A stretch of DNA of 64,000 nucleotides from contig WEDG01000776.1 in the NCBI GenBank assembly GCA_017591395.1, positions 40,243 to 104,242 on the forward strand, given 5' to 3'. The first letter of the stretch is position 1, and the number at the start of each line of letters is the position of its first letter. Position numbers and translations under genes: made by a program. Under the pieces are notes generated by a model. That model had not been told where the DNA came from. It made no database searches and saw only the letters and a list, made by a program, of their open reading frames with translations. Source of the DNA: Schistocephalus solidus. Lineage: Eukaryota; Platyhelminthes; Cestoda; Diphyllobothriidea; Diphyllobothriidae. Of this stretch, positions 46,838-59,815 are shown piece after piece.

Positions 46838-47085
46838 TGTTTGTAGGGCTGGACCCGAGTTCGATCCTCGGATGTTACAACACTGGAGGTTGGATATGGC
46901 TAGCTGATGACGGCTAATAAGCCAGAAATGGCCACTCCAGTCTCCCTTGTCTTCGTTGGTAAGGTTCTTCTTCCTTAATAGTCATTGTTAAATTGCTGAC
47001 GTGGCTCAAGAATGAGTCCCAAGGTACAGCGGTACGAGTGAGTCCCGTAACCGATTAATAAGTGCTCATCCAGCAGTCTCAGACC
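46838..47085 (+). mobile_element. SINE copy, divergent
   Basis: A degenerate tRNA-like head with a clear B box (AGTTCGATCCTCGG, about 46857-46870), then CTGGAGGTTGGATATGGCTA, CTCCAGTCTCCCTTGTCTTC and the GAATGAGTCCCAAGG end with a terminal GTGCTCATCCAGC. Together with the previous entry it forms an inverted pair of 3' halves. Confidence 0.8.
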
Positions 47086-48064
47086 AGACTGCACATTATT
47101 TGTTCGCCAAAAGAATTGAGAGGTTCAATACGGGGTTTAAAAATTCGTTCACTTAACTTCAAACCAACCTCCTCGGTTTAACCGAAGAGTGCACATAGTT
47201 CGGATCAGCGCCAATTTGCCGGTGAAAACACATTCGAGTAGCGTGAAATGGACGTCTCAGTACCTGGCATTAATCCAACCACTGAGAAGTGATGGAGTAT
47301 AAGATCTGATATACGTTTAGCTTATAATTTTTTGGTCAGTAATTGGTGCGATTGGGAGGAGTACAAACAAAATAAACTCCTTCCATTAAATCGTAGACGG
47401 GAAACACTTCAAGGGCAGTTAAATGCTGCCGACAAACCGGACGTGAGACCGCAACTGGCAACAGTTTGACCAATAGACATACATTTTGCTGACTTCGCTA
47501 GTAACGCGGGTTAATTCAAGTTGACAGCTAGGTCAGGCCTTTGTTGTATTAACTGAGTTCACTGTATGGCCAAACGAAACTAACCTGAAGGCAAAGTAAA
47601 GTAACCGTGTGCATACAGGGTGGAATCAACATATCTAGCATATAAGAGTGATGCTTGGACTACGAAGTCTTCATTTCTACTCATGTTAGTCATAACGGAG
47701 GGCAAAGCAATATACCCAGACCTTTACATATTTCAGCTTCTGAAAAGGCGAACGAGCTGGTCGAATGGAAGTGCTGATCCGGGGTTATCTCATACTACCC
47801 AATAATAAAGCAAATTTTGCCTTTCATATGAATCCAGAAAGGAAAAGAGGTGAGCAGCGAAATAATCAAGGCAATTAATAAGAAGGCAAGGATCGGCCTC
47901 AGTTTATATTCTGAGAAGAACGTGACGCAACAGCTGAGAGCAGAATGCTACTCGTCCGAGGTGTCGATCTTGCTCGCACCCATCATAAAATTATAAAATA
48001 CGAGCAATTTATACGCAGGTATTTACCGCACACATAGGATGCTGTCGCTATGCTACTGCATATC
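47086..48064. other. Noncoding DNA
   Basis: No gene or known repeat seen. Confidence 0.4.
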
Positions 48065-48199
48065 AGAAGAAGAAGAAGAAAAGAAGAAGGAGAAAAAGGA
48101 GAAGAAGAAGAAGAAGAAGAAGAAGAAGAAGGAGAAGAAGAAGAAGAAGAAGAAGAAGAAGAAGAAGAAGAAGAAGAAGAAGAAGGAGAAGAAGAAGAG
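48065..48199. repeat. (GAA)n microsatellite with GGA interruptions
   Basis: About 135 bp of GAA/AGA triplets, with AAGGAGAAAAAGGAG near the left end and single GGA units elsewhere. It abuts the 3' end of the minus-strand Penelope-like arm, whose terminal sequence on its own strand is CACCTCTTCTTCTTC. The array therefore looks like an expansion of the element's own tail. Confidence 0.95.
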
Positions 48200-48227
48200 G
48201 TGATAACTGGAACGTGGTGTTTATTGT

Positions 48228-48264
48228 CCTGACTTTTCGGACTCTCTCTCTAACCCAGCATCAG
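48228..48264 (-). ncRNA. Hammerhead-ribozyme-like motif, degenerate (left arm)
   Basis: The minus strand reads CTGATGC, a stem-like segment (TGGGTT...AGTCC), GAAAAGTC, then AGG. The core A after CTGATG is C, and GAAAC is GAAAA, so self-cleavage is unlikely. It sits in the 3' untranslated region of the arm at the same place as the better motifs at 50641 and 51595. Confidence 0.4.
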
Positions 48265-48476
48265 AGACAATAGCAGAAAGGGTGATAGATGCACAAGGTG
48301 AGCAGTATTTATAGTACGTAGTGGCCACGTGATCACATGCATACTCCACGTAGCAGCTATCGCCGTCCGCGTCCGAGTCGTTAATGGCCGTGATTTAATC
48401 ATCAATGTTGGATGTGGGCGTGATAATGACCCAGCAGTTTGGCTCACTGTCATTGGAAGGGTCGGTCACCCACGTC

Positions 48477-48988
48477 CTATCCACGTGACCCATTTCCCTG
48501 CTCAGACGAGGCCTTAACACAGGGGCGTTCATTGCGCTTGTTGATAGAGTGTGGGCCTGAGAACCATGATTCAAGCAGCTCGCGGCTCACGCGGTTATCA
48601 CATCTTACGAGGATTTCAGCCTCATCTAACTTGAAAATATGACCGGGTCCCATCGAGTGGGCTGCAACCTGAGAGCCAGCGTCCTTCATCCTCACCACAG
48701 CCACGTGCTAGGCCATTCGCGTCCGGAGTAATCTCCCGGTTTCTCCGATGTAGTGGCTTTGTCTACAACTGCACTAGTCCGGTAAAAGATGCCAGACGTT
48801 TCCTGCCGTGGCAGCGGGTCTTTCAGCCTCATACCTCGGCGGCTGATGGATGCTTCTGGCCTGTGTGCAACCCGAACTCCAAGTGCAGTGAGAAGGTGGC
48901 TGGTGGCTTCCGAGGCGTTCTTCACGTACGCAATAGTTCACCAGAATTTAGGGCCAGTTGGCTTTGATCCCCTTGTTGTTTGCGTATG
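48477..48988 (-). pseudogene. Penelope-like GIY-YIG endonuclease (left arm)
   Basis: The minus strand reads VKNASEATSHLLTALGVRVA-HRPEAS, the KDPLPRQETSGIFYR start of the GIY-YIG domain, then in a shifted frame the CxCGQSHYIGETGRLLRTR motif (48735-48758 encode YIGETGR), then AGSQVAAHSMGPGHIFKLDE and DNRVSRELLESWFSGP. The GIF-Y/YIG pair and the Arg are the expected nuclease residues. The frameshift between FYR and the next block is also present in the right arm. Confidence 0.85.
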
Positions 48989-49370
48989 CACGTTCGTTCG
49001 TCTTCCAACACCACAGACTGAAATTCCGGGCTCGGTATGTGGATGGTACCTTAGTCGTCTTCAAACGGGATCACATGCTAACATTCAAAGACCGTCTCAA
49101 CGCCGTCTTCCCGGACATTCAGTTTACAATGGAGGAGGACAAAAACACCCAGGTGGCCTTCCTGGATGTCCTCGTTTGCCACAAAGTTTGTGGTGGTCTG
49201 AAAAACCAAAGTGTTCAGGAAAGCAACAAAGACGATGCAAGTACTGAACTTGAACAGCGACCACGCAATAAGTCACAAAAACAGTTGCATAAGGGCACTA
49301 TACCGGCTCGTCGAGATGTATTGCAGTGGAACGGAAGACAAGGTTGCTGAGGTTAAATATAATTGACGGG
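48958..49370 (+). pseudogene. Penelope-like reverse transcriptase, C-terminal part
   Basis: HRLKFRARYVDGTLVVFKRD (about 49010-49068) contains the catalytic motif usually YVDD, here YVDG, so the second Asp is lost. It is followed by FKDRLNAVFPDIQFTMEEDK, QVAFLDVLVCHKVCGGLK and, after a frame change, the region equivalent to VFRKATKTMQVLNLNSDHAI. Block order and spacing are those of Penelope-like reverse transcriptases, which relate to telomerase. The N-terminal two thirds of the domain is absent, so the copy is 5'-truncated. Confidence 0.8.
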
Positions 49371-49395
49371 TACTGAGAGCGAATGGCTACCCAGT

Positions 49396-49873
49396 GCATA
49401 AGTAAACAACAAGAGAGACCAAAGCCAACTGGCCCTAAATTCTGGTGAGCTATTGCGTACGTGAAGAATGCCTCGGAAGCCACCAGCCACCTTCTCACTG
49501 CACTTGGAGTTCGGGTTGCACACAGGCCAGAAGCATCCATCAGCCGCCGAGGTATGAGGCTGAAAGACCCGCTGCCACGGCAGGAAACGTCTGGCATCTT
49601 TTACCGGAATAGTGCAGTTGTGGACAAAGCCACTACATCGGAGAAACCGGGAGATTACTCCGGACGCGAATGGCCTAGCACGTGGCTGTGGTGAGGATGA
49701 AGGACGCTGGCTCTCAGGTTGCAGCCCACTCGATGGGACCCGGTCATATTTTCAAGTTTGATGAGGCTGAAATCCTCATAAGAGGTGATAACCGCGTGAG
49801 CCGCGAGCTGTTTGAATCATGGTTCTCAGGCCCACAGTCTATCAACAAGCGCAATGAACTCCTCCTGTGCTGA
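49396..49873 (+). pseudogene. Penelope-like GIY-YIG endonuclease (right arm)
   Basis: Same blocks as the left arm: KNASEATSHLLTALGVRVA, LKDPLPRQETSGIFYR, then in a shifted frame CSCGQSHYIGETGRLLRTRM (YIGETGR at about 49634-49654), and the frame 49682-49873 with GSQVAAHSMGPGHIFKFDEA, RGDNRVSRELFESWFSGPQS and a TGA. It differs from the left arm at a few codons (Phe/Leu, Ile/Val, Gly/Cys), so the arms have diverged since duplication. The enzyme would nick DNA for target-primed insertion. Confidence 0.87.
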
Positions 49874-50102
49874 GGCCTCGCCTGAGCAGGGAAATGGGTC
49901 ACGTGGATAGGACGTGGGTGACCGACCCTTCCAATGACAGTGAGCCTAATTGTTGGGTTATTATGACGCCCTCCTCCAACATTGATGATTAAATCACGGT
50001 CATTAACGACTCGGACGCGGACGGCGATAGCTGCTACGCGTGGCTACTACTACTATAAATACTGCTCACCTTGTGCATCTATCACCCTTTCTGCTACTCT
50101 CT

Positions 50103-50138
50103 CCGATAATGGGTTTGAGAGAGAGTCCGAAAAGTCAG
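50103..50138 (+). ncRNA. Hammerhead-ribozyme-like motif, degenerate (right arm)
   Basis: CCGATAA in place of CTGATGA, then TGGGTTTGAGAGAGAGTCC and GAAAAGTC. It is the counterpart of the left-arm motif with the catalytic core damaged at two positions. Confidence 0.35.
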
Positions 50139-50284
50139 GACAATAACACCACGTTCCAGTGATCGCCTCTTATTCTTCTGAACTGCTTCCTGGAAATTTC
50201 CTGTTCGATTCTACTGCTTACCTATGACACTTAACGTATCCCCCCTCTTAATCAAGGATTAATGCCCTCTAGTGCGATAAGTGC

Positions 50285-50595
50285 CTTATGGTCGGCATTC
50301 GAGTCCTCAATCACTTAAATTTGATCACTCGTGTTGGATGTTGGCACGATGATCGGCCGGCCACCTGGTTCACCGATATTAGCGTCGGAAACCGTGTTCA
50401 ACTGCGTACTCCCCGAGTGGCTAATTACTTTGGTCTATCTAAGTCTCAGCACCGCATATGTGGTAGAGAGGTTATTGCACAGGTTGATAGACTAGGGTCA
50501 ATGAACAATTACTCGGGCAACTCGCGGCTCAGACGGTTATCATTGCTCACGAGAAGTTCGGTCTCTTCGAACTTGAATGTGTGCTCCTGAAAAAA
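50285..50595 (-). mobile_element. Penelope-like fragment (GIY-YIG end and part of 3' region)
   Basis: On the minus strand HTFKFEETELL and NDNRLSRELPE (about 50515-50585) match HIFKFDEAEIL and DNRVSRELFE of the main copy. The stretch 50326-50440 (plus) matches 48390-48500 and the reverse complement of 51297-51420, which are the 3' untranslated region. The terminal part is missing. Confidence 0.75.
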
Positions 50596-50599
50596 TACT

Positions 50600-50725
50600 A
50601 CGACTCCTCGTGTATGAATTATCCGTATTTGATAATGGCTCTGATGATGGGTTCGAGCATAAACCCGAAACATCAGGAGAATTAAGTTTTAGTTTCAGTG
50701 ATCGCGTCTTCTTTCTCTCGATTAC
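50600..50725 (+). mobile_element. Penelope-like 3' end with hammerhead-like motif
   Basis: CTGATGA at 50641-50647, stem II GGGTT...AACCC, GAAAC at 50667-50671, then ATCAGG. The expected GTC at the cleavage site is ATC, which weakens helix III. The element-end consensus TTTCAGTGATCGCGTCTTCT follows at about 50692-50711. It faces the preceding minus-strand fragment. Confidence 0.65.
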
Positions 50726-51289
50726 TTCTTGAGATTCACATTATCGCCTGCATCGACTTATACCTTTTCTTCAGACTTTTTTTAGTGCTTGCATCGATTC
50801 CCTTTTATTTTTGAACCCAAAGTATGCAATAATTATATTTTATTTTGACTACCAATGCGGGGCTAACGATAAGCATCCTTCCGTTTGTTGATCAATACTT
50901 AAATTAAAAGATTAAAAGCAAAAATAAGACTGATCAAGTGGTTTTGATAATCTACCAACTCCCAGAAAATGACCTGAACCAAGTATTATCCCGACGTCAC
51001 TCATGCAAACCTTTTAACGTTCTCTGGACCCCTGATTCACTCTAACCTGTCATGAAAAATTTACCGTGAGGTCACAATTTGATTGGTTTAAGAGAGTCGG
51101 AAGCACGCGTACTGGACGTGCTGTTGCGCCACAGACATACTGCCGGTGCATGCGGCGTGGTTTTTCTCAAAGCGACGTCATGCTTATCGCTGGTGTCACG
51201 TAGACATCATTGACTACCGATACAAGCGAAAAGGCTAGTCCAGGGAAATAGTTGGGAAGTAGACGCGATAGCTGGAACAATAACTTTAT
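50726..51289. other. AT-rich noncoding DNA
   Basis: No feature recognised apart from unclear flanks of the adjoining Penelope-like fragments. Confidence 0.35.
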
Positions 51290-51665
51290 TCGCCTGACAT
51301 TTCCGTTTCGTGTTTGGCCAAAGTAAGTAGCCACTCTGGGATCGTATAGGCAAACCCTGTTTTCCACGCCAGTGCCCGTTGGCCAGATGGCCGACCAATC
51401 ATCACACCAATATCCAAAACCGGTGATGGAAATTCAGCGATTAACTGCTCGAATGCCGGCCATCAAGCACTTAGCACACTAGAGGGAAATCATCCTCGAG
51501 GGAGAGGAAAGGGAAGCCGTTGTTATAGGTATGCGATGCCATAGGTACTGCATACTATAAATGCCACAACGCCTTCTGTATGTGTTACCCGCATCTGATG
51601 ATGAGTTCGAACATGAATCCGAAACGTCAGGCGACAAAACGTTTTATCCAGTGATTGCGTCTTCC
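51167..51665 (+). mobile_element. Penelope-like 3' untranslated region and terminus
   Basis: The reverse complement of 51297-51420 aligns with 50326-50440 (GTTGGATGTTGGCACGATGA versus TTTTGGATATTGGTGTGATG), so an inverted piece of 3' region lies here. At 51595-51655 the plus strand carries the hammerhead-like motif and the CAGTGATTGCGTCTTCC terminus. The two parts have opposite orientations, as in the main copy, so this is a second, more eroded inverted arrangement. Confidence 0.6.
51587..51634 (+). ncRNA. Hammerhead ribozyme candidate, best copy
   Basis: Core CTGATGA (51595-51601), a 19-base helix II segment (51602-51620, GAGTTC pairing imperfectly with GAATCC), GAAAC (51621-51625) and GTC (51626-51628), with predicted cleavage after the C. 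Flanks CGCAT and AGGCG pair at four of five positions as helix I. Helix III is only A-U and C-G with no loop, as in the minimal type I hammerheads known from Penelope-like elements. One extra U between CTGATGA and helix II departs from the canonical core. Activity is not shown. Confidence 0.55.
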
Positions 51666-52315
51666 TAATTATTAACTAGATATAATCGAGGTATTAATGG
51701 GAAACCCTTGAAGTTGGAGGTTTTATTACTGAGGATAGTTTTTATCCCTCAAACACACCAGAGAGGAAAGGTTATATTAGATGTTAGAGCCAACAGTTCC
51801 GTTGGTATTTGCGGTAGTTTTATCACCACTCCTGTCGGAGTAACTTAATTCCTTGCCGACAATGAAGGGCTCTGCCATGGGTGGGCTTTCAGCCGCTTCC
51901 AATATTCTGGTGCAATTTTTCAGGCAAGCAGTCCATGTAGGAGAGGTATTAAGAAGAAAGGGGCTATTAAAAAGGTACCAAATTATAAATATTCACGTGA
52001 TCAATTAATCAATAATAAACCGTAAATAAGTATACAAGTACTCGATAGATAGTGGACTACAAAGTGTGTCCCGGACGATTGAGTCCTCGTCAATTAGGGG
52101 CGAAAAAAGAGAACGTCTAACTCGAGGCCGCTAGGGTATGTGGGGTTGGACACGGGCAGTGTAAGCAGCACTACCTTTTGGATAGGATCTCTGTTAGCCT
52201 CCTCGGGTAAGGCTTACTTATATGATCAGCTAAACAGTGCATGAGAAAAGGAACACTCCCCCAAAAATAATAAAGTTAGCCCTGCGCATAATTCCAGGAG
52301 GGGGAAATATTTCCG
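51666..52315. other. Noncoding DNA
   Basis: No gene or repeat recognised. Confidence 0.4.
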
Positions 52316-52487
52316 TGTCCTAACCTTAACATAAGCCTAACCCGTAGCCCTAATCTTAACCCTAATCAATCGCTAAACTCCAGCCGTACAGTTAACACCA
52401 ACTCTAACCTTTACCTTACACTTAACTCTACCTTTCCTTAACGTCAACCTTAAAAGTAGCTCTAACCGTAAACCTAACCCTATTTTC
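52316..52487 (+). repeat. Short degenerate telomere-like tract
   Basis: CCTAACCTTAACATAAGCC and similar CCCTAA-type words spread over about 170 bp, in the same orientation as the tract at 28808-30170 and more decayed. Confidence 0.8.
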
Positions 52488-55400
52488 CCTGGAATTTCGC
52501 ACAGACACCTATGTTGCGGGCGGTTCCTGTTCCCACTTCTGTTTGGGGGTTTTATAGATCACTCGTCGCTTTTTAAAGTAGAATATAAAGATCAGTGTAC
52601 TTTATCCCTGTCACAAAGATACAAGTGCAGTCAAAGGCATCGTATATTAAAGTTCCCTCTGACGATTTCAGTTAGAGGCTAAAGGTTTCAAGAGCAACCA
52701 ATAACAGGCAAGATAGTGCGTCATTGACCTCGACCGAATTGAAGGTGAGGGATAGCGAAAGGATTTGTTGATCTACCAGGAGCGTTTTGTGGAGCAGAAT
52801 CAAACTTAAACCGGGATCATGGCTGCTACGTGCTTCATTATCTGTCCACGACACTTCAGTCGTATTTATGTACCTTCACAACTCCTAGTTATACAAAATT
52901 AAGTACCTGAAGTATTGTTAGGGTGATACCCGGGAGCTTCTTGAATATAGAGAAGTAATAAAAACTACAAAAGCTCATGAAGGAGCGACTGAAACCGTTA
53001 GTCTCGTTGACTGAAAATCAAAGGCGCTACTTACCGAGTAACTAGACAAACGGTTCCATTGTCTGACGCTCCTAGTATTTTGCACTTGCGGACATTTTTA
53101 AAAGTTCAATGTCAACCGGATGAAGAAAAAAGCCAAAGAAAGACCTAATTAGCTAAGCTGACCAATCATATAATCCTCCTAGATGCTTATAGTGGTTCGA
53201 CCCCCCGAAGAAGTGGCCGACCTTTGTCAGTGCCTTAGTTGTTTCGTAATTCGGACCGGCCACAAAATGGTACTGCAAAGTCTCCTGCTGCATAAAACCA
53301 CGTCACCCTATGTCAGACACGCCAAAGCGAAGCCACTCAGCCCACTTAGGTTGGGACACACGTGTGTCCACAAAGTCACAGGCATATTTTAATGTGCTGC
53401 ACCTCGGTCGATGTGGTTTTTACCAGGCCTAGCTTCAACACACATGAAAGCGAATAACCTCACAGTCTCTCCCTCTCTCGAACATGAATTGATAGGTGGA
53501 GACGCCCTGAGCTTTCTAGTGGCCTACCTTTGTACGTAAGCCACAAACATCCACAAGTTATGTACGCTTGTAAAAGTGAGAAGAAAAGAGTTGGTCACGA
53601 GCACGAAATAGCTGTTTACTTATGATTGCGTATTTGACGTTTTTAATGGGAGCATTTTAACACAATAACGCAAAATCCTTTAATGGCACTGTAAAAACCG
53701 CCATTCTAGTGTCTTCCGTCTTTGCTTGTTAACTGAGGTTAGGACTGACGATGGTGGTGTTCAAAGTAGCCTACTACTCGAGCCGTGGCACCCCTAGTTG
53801 AGAACAGTCCTGATAAAATATTGTTAATCGGTCATTTAAACGAATGGCAATAAAGTAGTAGAATGAAGCAAAACAATCAAAGAAGTTTATTTTGACGCAA
53901 TGCTTTAAACATGTGGCTCCACTATAATTTATCGGTGACTTGTGAATGCAACGTGTGGCTCCCACGACAGAGGCCATGGTGATAGAAAACATTGCCAATG
54001 ATGGTTGAGGCGTGAGCATTATCTTTTCGTGCACCCTTTTGGCTTAGAAAATGTTCTCGTCCCCAGTTTAGTGATGCGAAGCATCATACCTCCTTCTCTC
54101 CGACCTTTTGCCGGATGGTGACTCACATCCATTCATTCCCAGGCTGGCAGATGGGACGATTGATTGTGCGGCGGTTTGAAAGCGACCGTCTTGCCGAGTG
54201 ATTACTTTGATAGACGGCGTTTAGACCGAACTTGCCTCCAGCCTGGATCACCACTTGCGACTTCGGCATCAAGGTCGACATTGGTAATTCGTACTAACGA
54301 CTCCTTTTCTGCAGTCTTACTCTTCGTAGCTGAATTTCAGCCAGTAGAACACCGAAGACGTTCCCTAGTTTTATATTAGGCGAAGCAAAGAACAGAGCTT
54401 GCAGACGACTCATACTCACTGTAACCTACGGACTCGAGTCACGCGCTTAGGCCCGAATTTCTCTTACGCTGTGTCACATTTTGACCTGAACCAAGTAGTT
54501 TGTTCGAGTCTTACCGAAATCGAATTTCGTAATTACCTTTTGTTGTAATCTCCCTCAGGTGATTGATAATGGACCCATCCGTAACTGTTGTATCTCGGTA
54601 AATTTTCGTTCGTCGACAGGGCCTTTCTCGTAACAGCTGGTGGTCACTATGGCAGTTTAGAACCTGTTTTGTGCTCGTCAGATTTCTAAACGACGCTAGG
54701 AACTGACTATCCGATTAGCAGTGGAATAAGACACGTAGGGAGGGAAACTGGTTTTCAATTTCTTCATATATGATAAAGGGATAGCAGGAAAGACAGAGCG
54801 TAACACTATAACCGTTTTTGAAGCTTAGGCAGCCAATATTATCTCTGACACCAACTCTTTTTCCTGATTTTGGTAGGTGCTCGGTCTCCTCTAACTAACG
54901 CCTTGGCTAAAAATTGGAGTCTTCAAGAATGGACACGAGATCTTCGGAACTCTCTTACACAGTCGCATTAAATGGTCCGAAAATCGGTTAACGCACTGCT
55001 GAAAAGTTCATAGACCAAGCTGATGATGTGCGGTTGGCCGTCTTTATCATCCCTATACTTACGCATTAACCCGTCTGTTTGTCGACTAAGGTGGGAGGAT
55101 CTTGTGGCGAAAGGCCTCGGGTGCCGTTTTGGATGTTCTTCGAGCGTGTCCAGCGTTATACCATACTTTGCTCCTCCGCCTACCACCTACTGCGAAATAA
55201 TCTTCCTTTAAATTGTACACAGTAAGTTCCACCAAATACAATTTAATCCTTCCGTCGATCTAGCCGTCCCGATTACCCGACGTAAACAACACAGTCATTG
55301 GCCCGACCGCGCTGCTTCTATGTTAGGCCTGGACTAACCGTTTTGCGCCACATCCAATCGCCTTCGGTTTAGACATTAGGTACTATGCGGCGCACCTGCG

Positions 55401-56707
55401 GATACGTCGTCTACGCGTCACGCGGCTTATTTTTTTCATGCACGTCATGCCGGACGTACACACCGCGTTTCGTACGACTGCCGATACCAGAAGACACCTG
55501 AACCGTCCGATGATTGGTCACAGAACAGTTACCCCCGTCAGATCTGCCACGCACAACTGCCCCTACCTGAATTATTATTCATTGTTAGCAGCCACTTCAT
55601 CGGCACAGCAACACGCCTCAAATATACAGAGCGCATTTCTGTAGTCACACCTATCTACGATAAATTTATTAGTGGGCCAACTTCACCGCACTCAGCCTCC
55701 CTTCGTTGGAGTTCAAGTCTTACAATGCACCGAATCAGTTAAACGTGGGAGAACTCTCGGTGAATCAGAAACTGTGGTACGTCACAACCCCAATTCCCAA
55801 AACGCAACAAAGTCGATTAGTTTAGCATCGGCTGAGGTACGCCTGCCAGTTTCGGTTGAAGGCATTGACAGAGGATTACGTAGAAGCGGTAAGTTTTTGG
55901 CGGTCAACGGTGCAGGAATGACGGCACGGGCAAACTGCAGACCTATAATGTGGTCATAGACGGAACCTGCCGGGCCTCTACATGAGAAAGCCTAACACGA
56001 TGTAAGGAACCCTAGGCACGTTTAAGAGGGCTCAGTTCTCATCTTATATCATACCAGAAGTTTTGACTCTAATATTCGAAAGGAGAAACCCAGAATCCGC
56101 AGGTTTCACAGGCTTCCTGTACATACAACAGAGGCTGCTCACATAGGACCACACTAATCCTGGTTCAGTGCGTCACCACTGTCTGCCACTATCAATGTCA
56201 TCTTGGCTCCCAACCTCATGGCCGTGGCCGGCAACATGGCTACGAAGTGCGCTGTCATAAGGGGCTAGATGCGATACTCAAGCCGCCCTCTAGTCAGGCA
56301 CGTAAGAGAGTAAACCAAGACATGGGACCAAGCAGCCTACGTTTCCGGTAAACCAAGGTAAACTGATCGGATGCTAGTTGCGCTTTCCACTGCATGTAGG
56401 CAGGTCGAAGGACAGGAATGGCAACAGACGTAAAAAGACGACTGGCGGACTGGACACTCAATTAGAATGACAAATCACCGAGGTGGTAAGGAAACCACTG
56501 GCAGAACCCTGACCTCACAAAGGAAACTTAACGCGGAACCGCGAAATACCAATCTTTAACCACAAATCACTATGCCTTTAGGAACCATGAAAGCTAAAAT
56601 TTAAGGAAAGTTATTTTAAATCATCTCAAAGCACAGAAAAGTACTTCGGGAGGAGGGAACATGATAACATGGCTACGAGTAGAGGAACAATGAGTGTAAT
56701 GGAATAC
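52488..56707. other. Noncoding DNA downstream of enolase
   Basis: About 4.2 kb without a gene I can support. Open frames at 54164-54379, 55438-55644 and 55672-55959 have no motif or splice context. The part next to 56707 would contain the enolase 3' untranslated region; I saw no clear AATAAA on the minus strand close to the stop. Confidence 0.4.
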
Positions 56708-58322
<1,615 letters not shown>

Positions 58323-58360
58323 GATTCGGAGGAAGAGGAAGTCTAAAGAACAAGGGCATT
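58323..58360 (-). promoter_or_regulatory. Possible 3' splice site upstream of the enolase ATG
   Basis: On the minus strand a pyrimidine-rich stretch TGCCCTTGTTCTTTAG ends with AG at 58344-58343, 20 bases before the enolase ATG. It could accept a 5' untranslated intron or a trans-spliced leader, both common in flatworms. No TATA-like element is obvious. Confidence 0.35.
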
Positions 58361-59734
58361 TGAGATGGCTTAACAGGATGCAGGCAGCGAAACGTCGCAA
58401 ACATGATAAAGACTGAAGGCCTGGAGCGGATGGAAGTTGAGATGAGAAAACCCATAATTATATTGACACTATGAGGGGCCAGGTCCGAACATTAGGGATG
58501 AAACACGAAGGAAGTAGAGAAAACAAGCACGACAGAAACCCAGTCGGAAAACATCACACGTGCATCAGTCGAAAAAGCCAAAACACCGTAAATGAACACT
58601 TCGTCAATGTCACACACGTCCGAAACTCCACAGAGGTACATTTTAATGGGAGCGACACAACAAAACTTAGTCAACCCATGGCGGACAAGTCCTTCAGGGA
58701 TAAAGTAATTGAAACATCGTGAAATCTATATACAGTACAAAAGCCTCAAAACACTAGTATTTATTTGCAAGTTCTTAAGCAAAATCCTTCTGCGTATCTG
58801 ATTGAGGTCTATAACCCCATTAGTGCAAATGTAAACAAGAGACATGCTCTGGCGAGGTAAGAACCAGAAGCCAATGAAGTATACATATATGGAGGATTAG
58901 TCATCGCTGCAGCGATGGTGGGTTGGCAACATGGCGAAATTTGTAATGCTGCAAATAAGAGACATGTAATAAGACAGAATCGGACAGAACAAGGTTCGGA
59001 TATAGAGGTCAGAGAACAGAGGCCGAAAGCGACGATCAAAACAAGATAGAAGCGCACCTCAGGACAGCAGAGCAAAGTGCTTGAGCTTACGCAAAGGCGG
59101 AGTAAAGTTCAGTTGATACATTAAAACAATTTTAAGGTCAGGTAGACTACTGTTGGTTAAGCCTTTGTTTTACAAAATAAGATATCAAATATTATGTTTT
59201 TGGTTTTCAGACCTGCAAATCTGTTTGAATGAAAGGTGCATTGGACAGAGAATAGCTGTTGGTCTGATATGAAAGAATCTTCATCATGCACGGAGCAGCT
59301 TTTCCCTTAATTCGACGGGAAATAAAAAAAAGACAGAATATAGTCCGCACATATTATTTTTTCATTCTTTTATGTCGAAAGTATATGGTTCTCAATTTCA
59401 CTTCAACTTTCGGCGCGGCTAGCAAAGCGTGCTCATATTTAATCGAGTCGACTATCCCACGTGTCTGCTGTTTGCGAACCGATACAAGCAACTTCTGCAA
59501 AGGCTTAGTTACCCTACTTAACTTTTACATTGAATGCATCATATTTCGAACACACTTGATCAAGATATCTTTTCCGAATAATCTACCACCGTATTAGGGC
59601 GAAATATCATACCTATAAAGCCACTGCGTAATAGCAGAACAACATCAAAGGCTTTCCACCTCGTAAATAGGACGAAAATTCATATCTGACGTTTTTGTGT
59701 GGATTTACTATATTTGCGCAAAATTGTGAATGCG
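58361..59734. other. Noncoding DNA upstream of enolase
   Basis: Likely contains the enolase promoter, not identifiable by eye. A plus-strand frame at 58471-58722 is unrecognised. Confidence 0.35.
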
Positions 59735-59815
59735 CAGGACGGGACGGGATCGAGCCAAGGATCCCACTCCTACAAGACCGACGCGCACCCGACTGTGCCA
59801 TCGCTACATGCTCGG
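59735..59815 (-). mobile_element. tRNA-like sequence, probably the head of another SINE
   Basis: The minus strand reads GCGATGGCACAGTCGGGTGC (A-box-like TGGCACAGTCGG), then about 30 bases on GGCTCGATCCCG (B-box-like). Spacing fits a polymerase III promoter. The folded arms are too imperfect for a working tRNA, and it does not match the other SINE family here beyond the boxes. Confidence 0.4.

Larger units (their letters stand above)
48197..50172. mobile_element. Penelope-like element, inverted duplication
   Basis: Two arms of about 780 bp (48197-48988 and 49396-50172) are inverted copies of each other, separated by about 400 bp that encodes the end of a reverse transcriptase on the plus strand. 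Each arm encodes a GIY-YIG endonuclease and a 3' untranslated region, the left arm on the minus strand and the right arm on the plus strand. The plus-strand copy is a 5'-truncated element (reverse transcriptase end plus GIY-YIG); the minus-strand copy is truncated further. Inverted or tandem partial copies are a known habit of Penelope-like elements. Confidence 0.85.

Noticed and set aside
48477..49873. Two host genes encoding a conserved protein on opposite strands
   Set aside because: Both are arms of one inverted Penelope-like duplication with GIY-YIG motifs and a shared frameshift.
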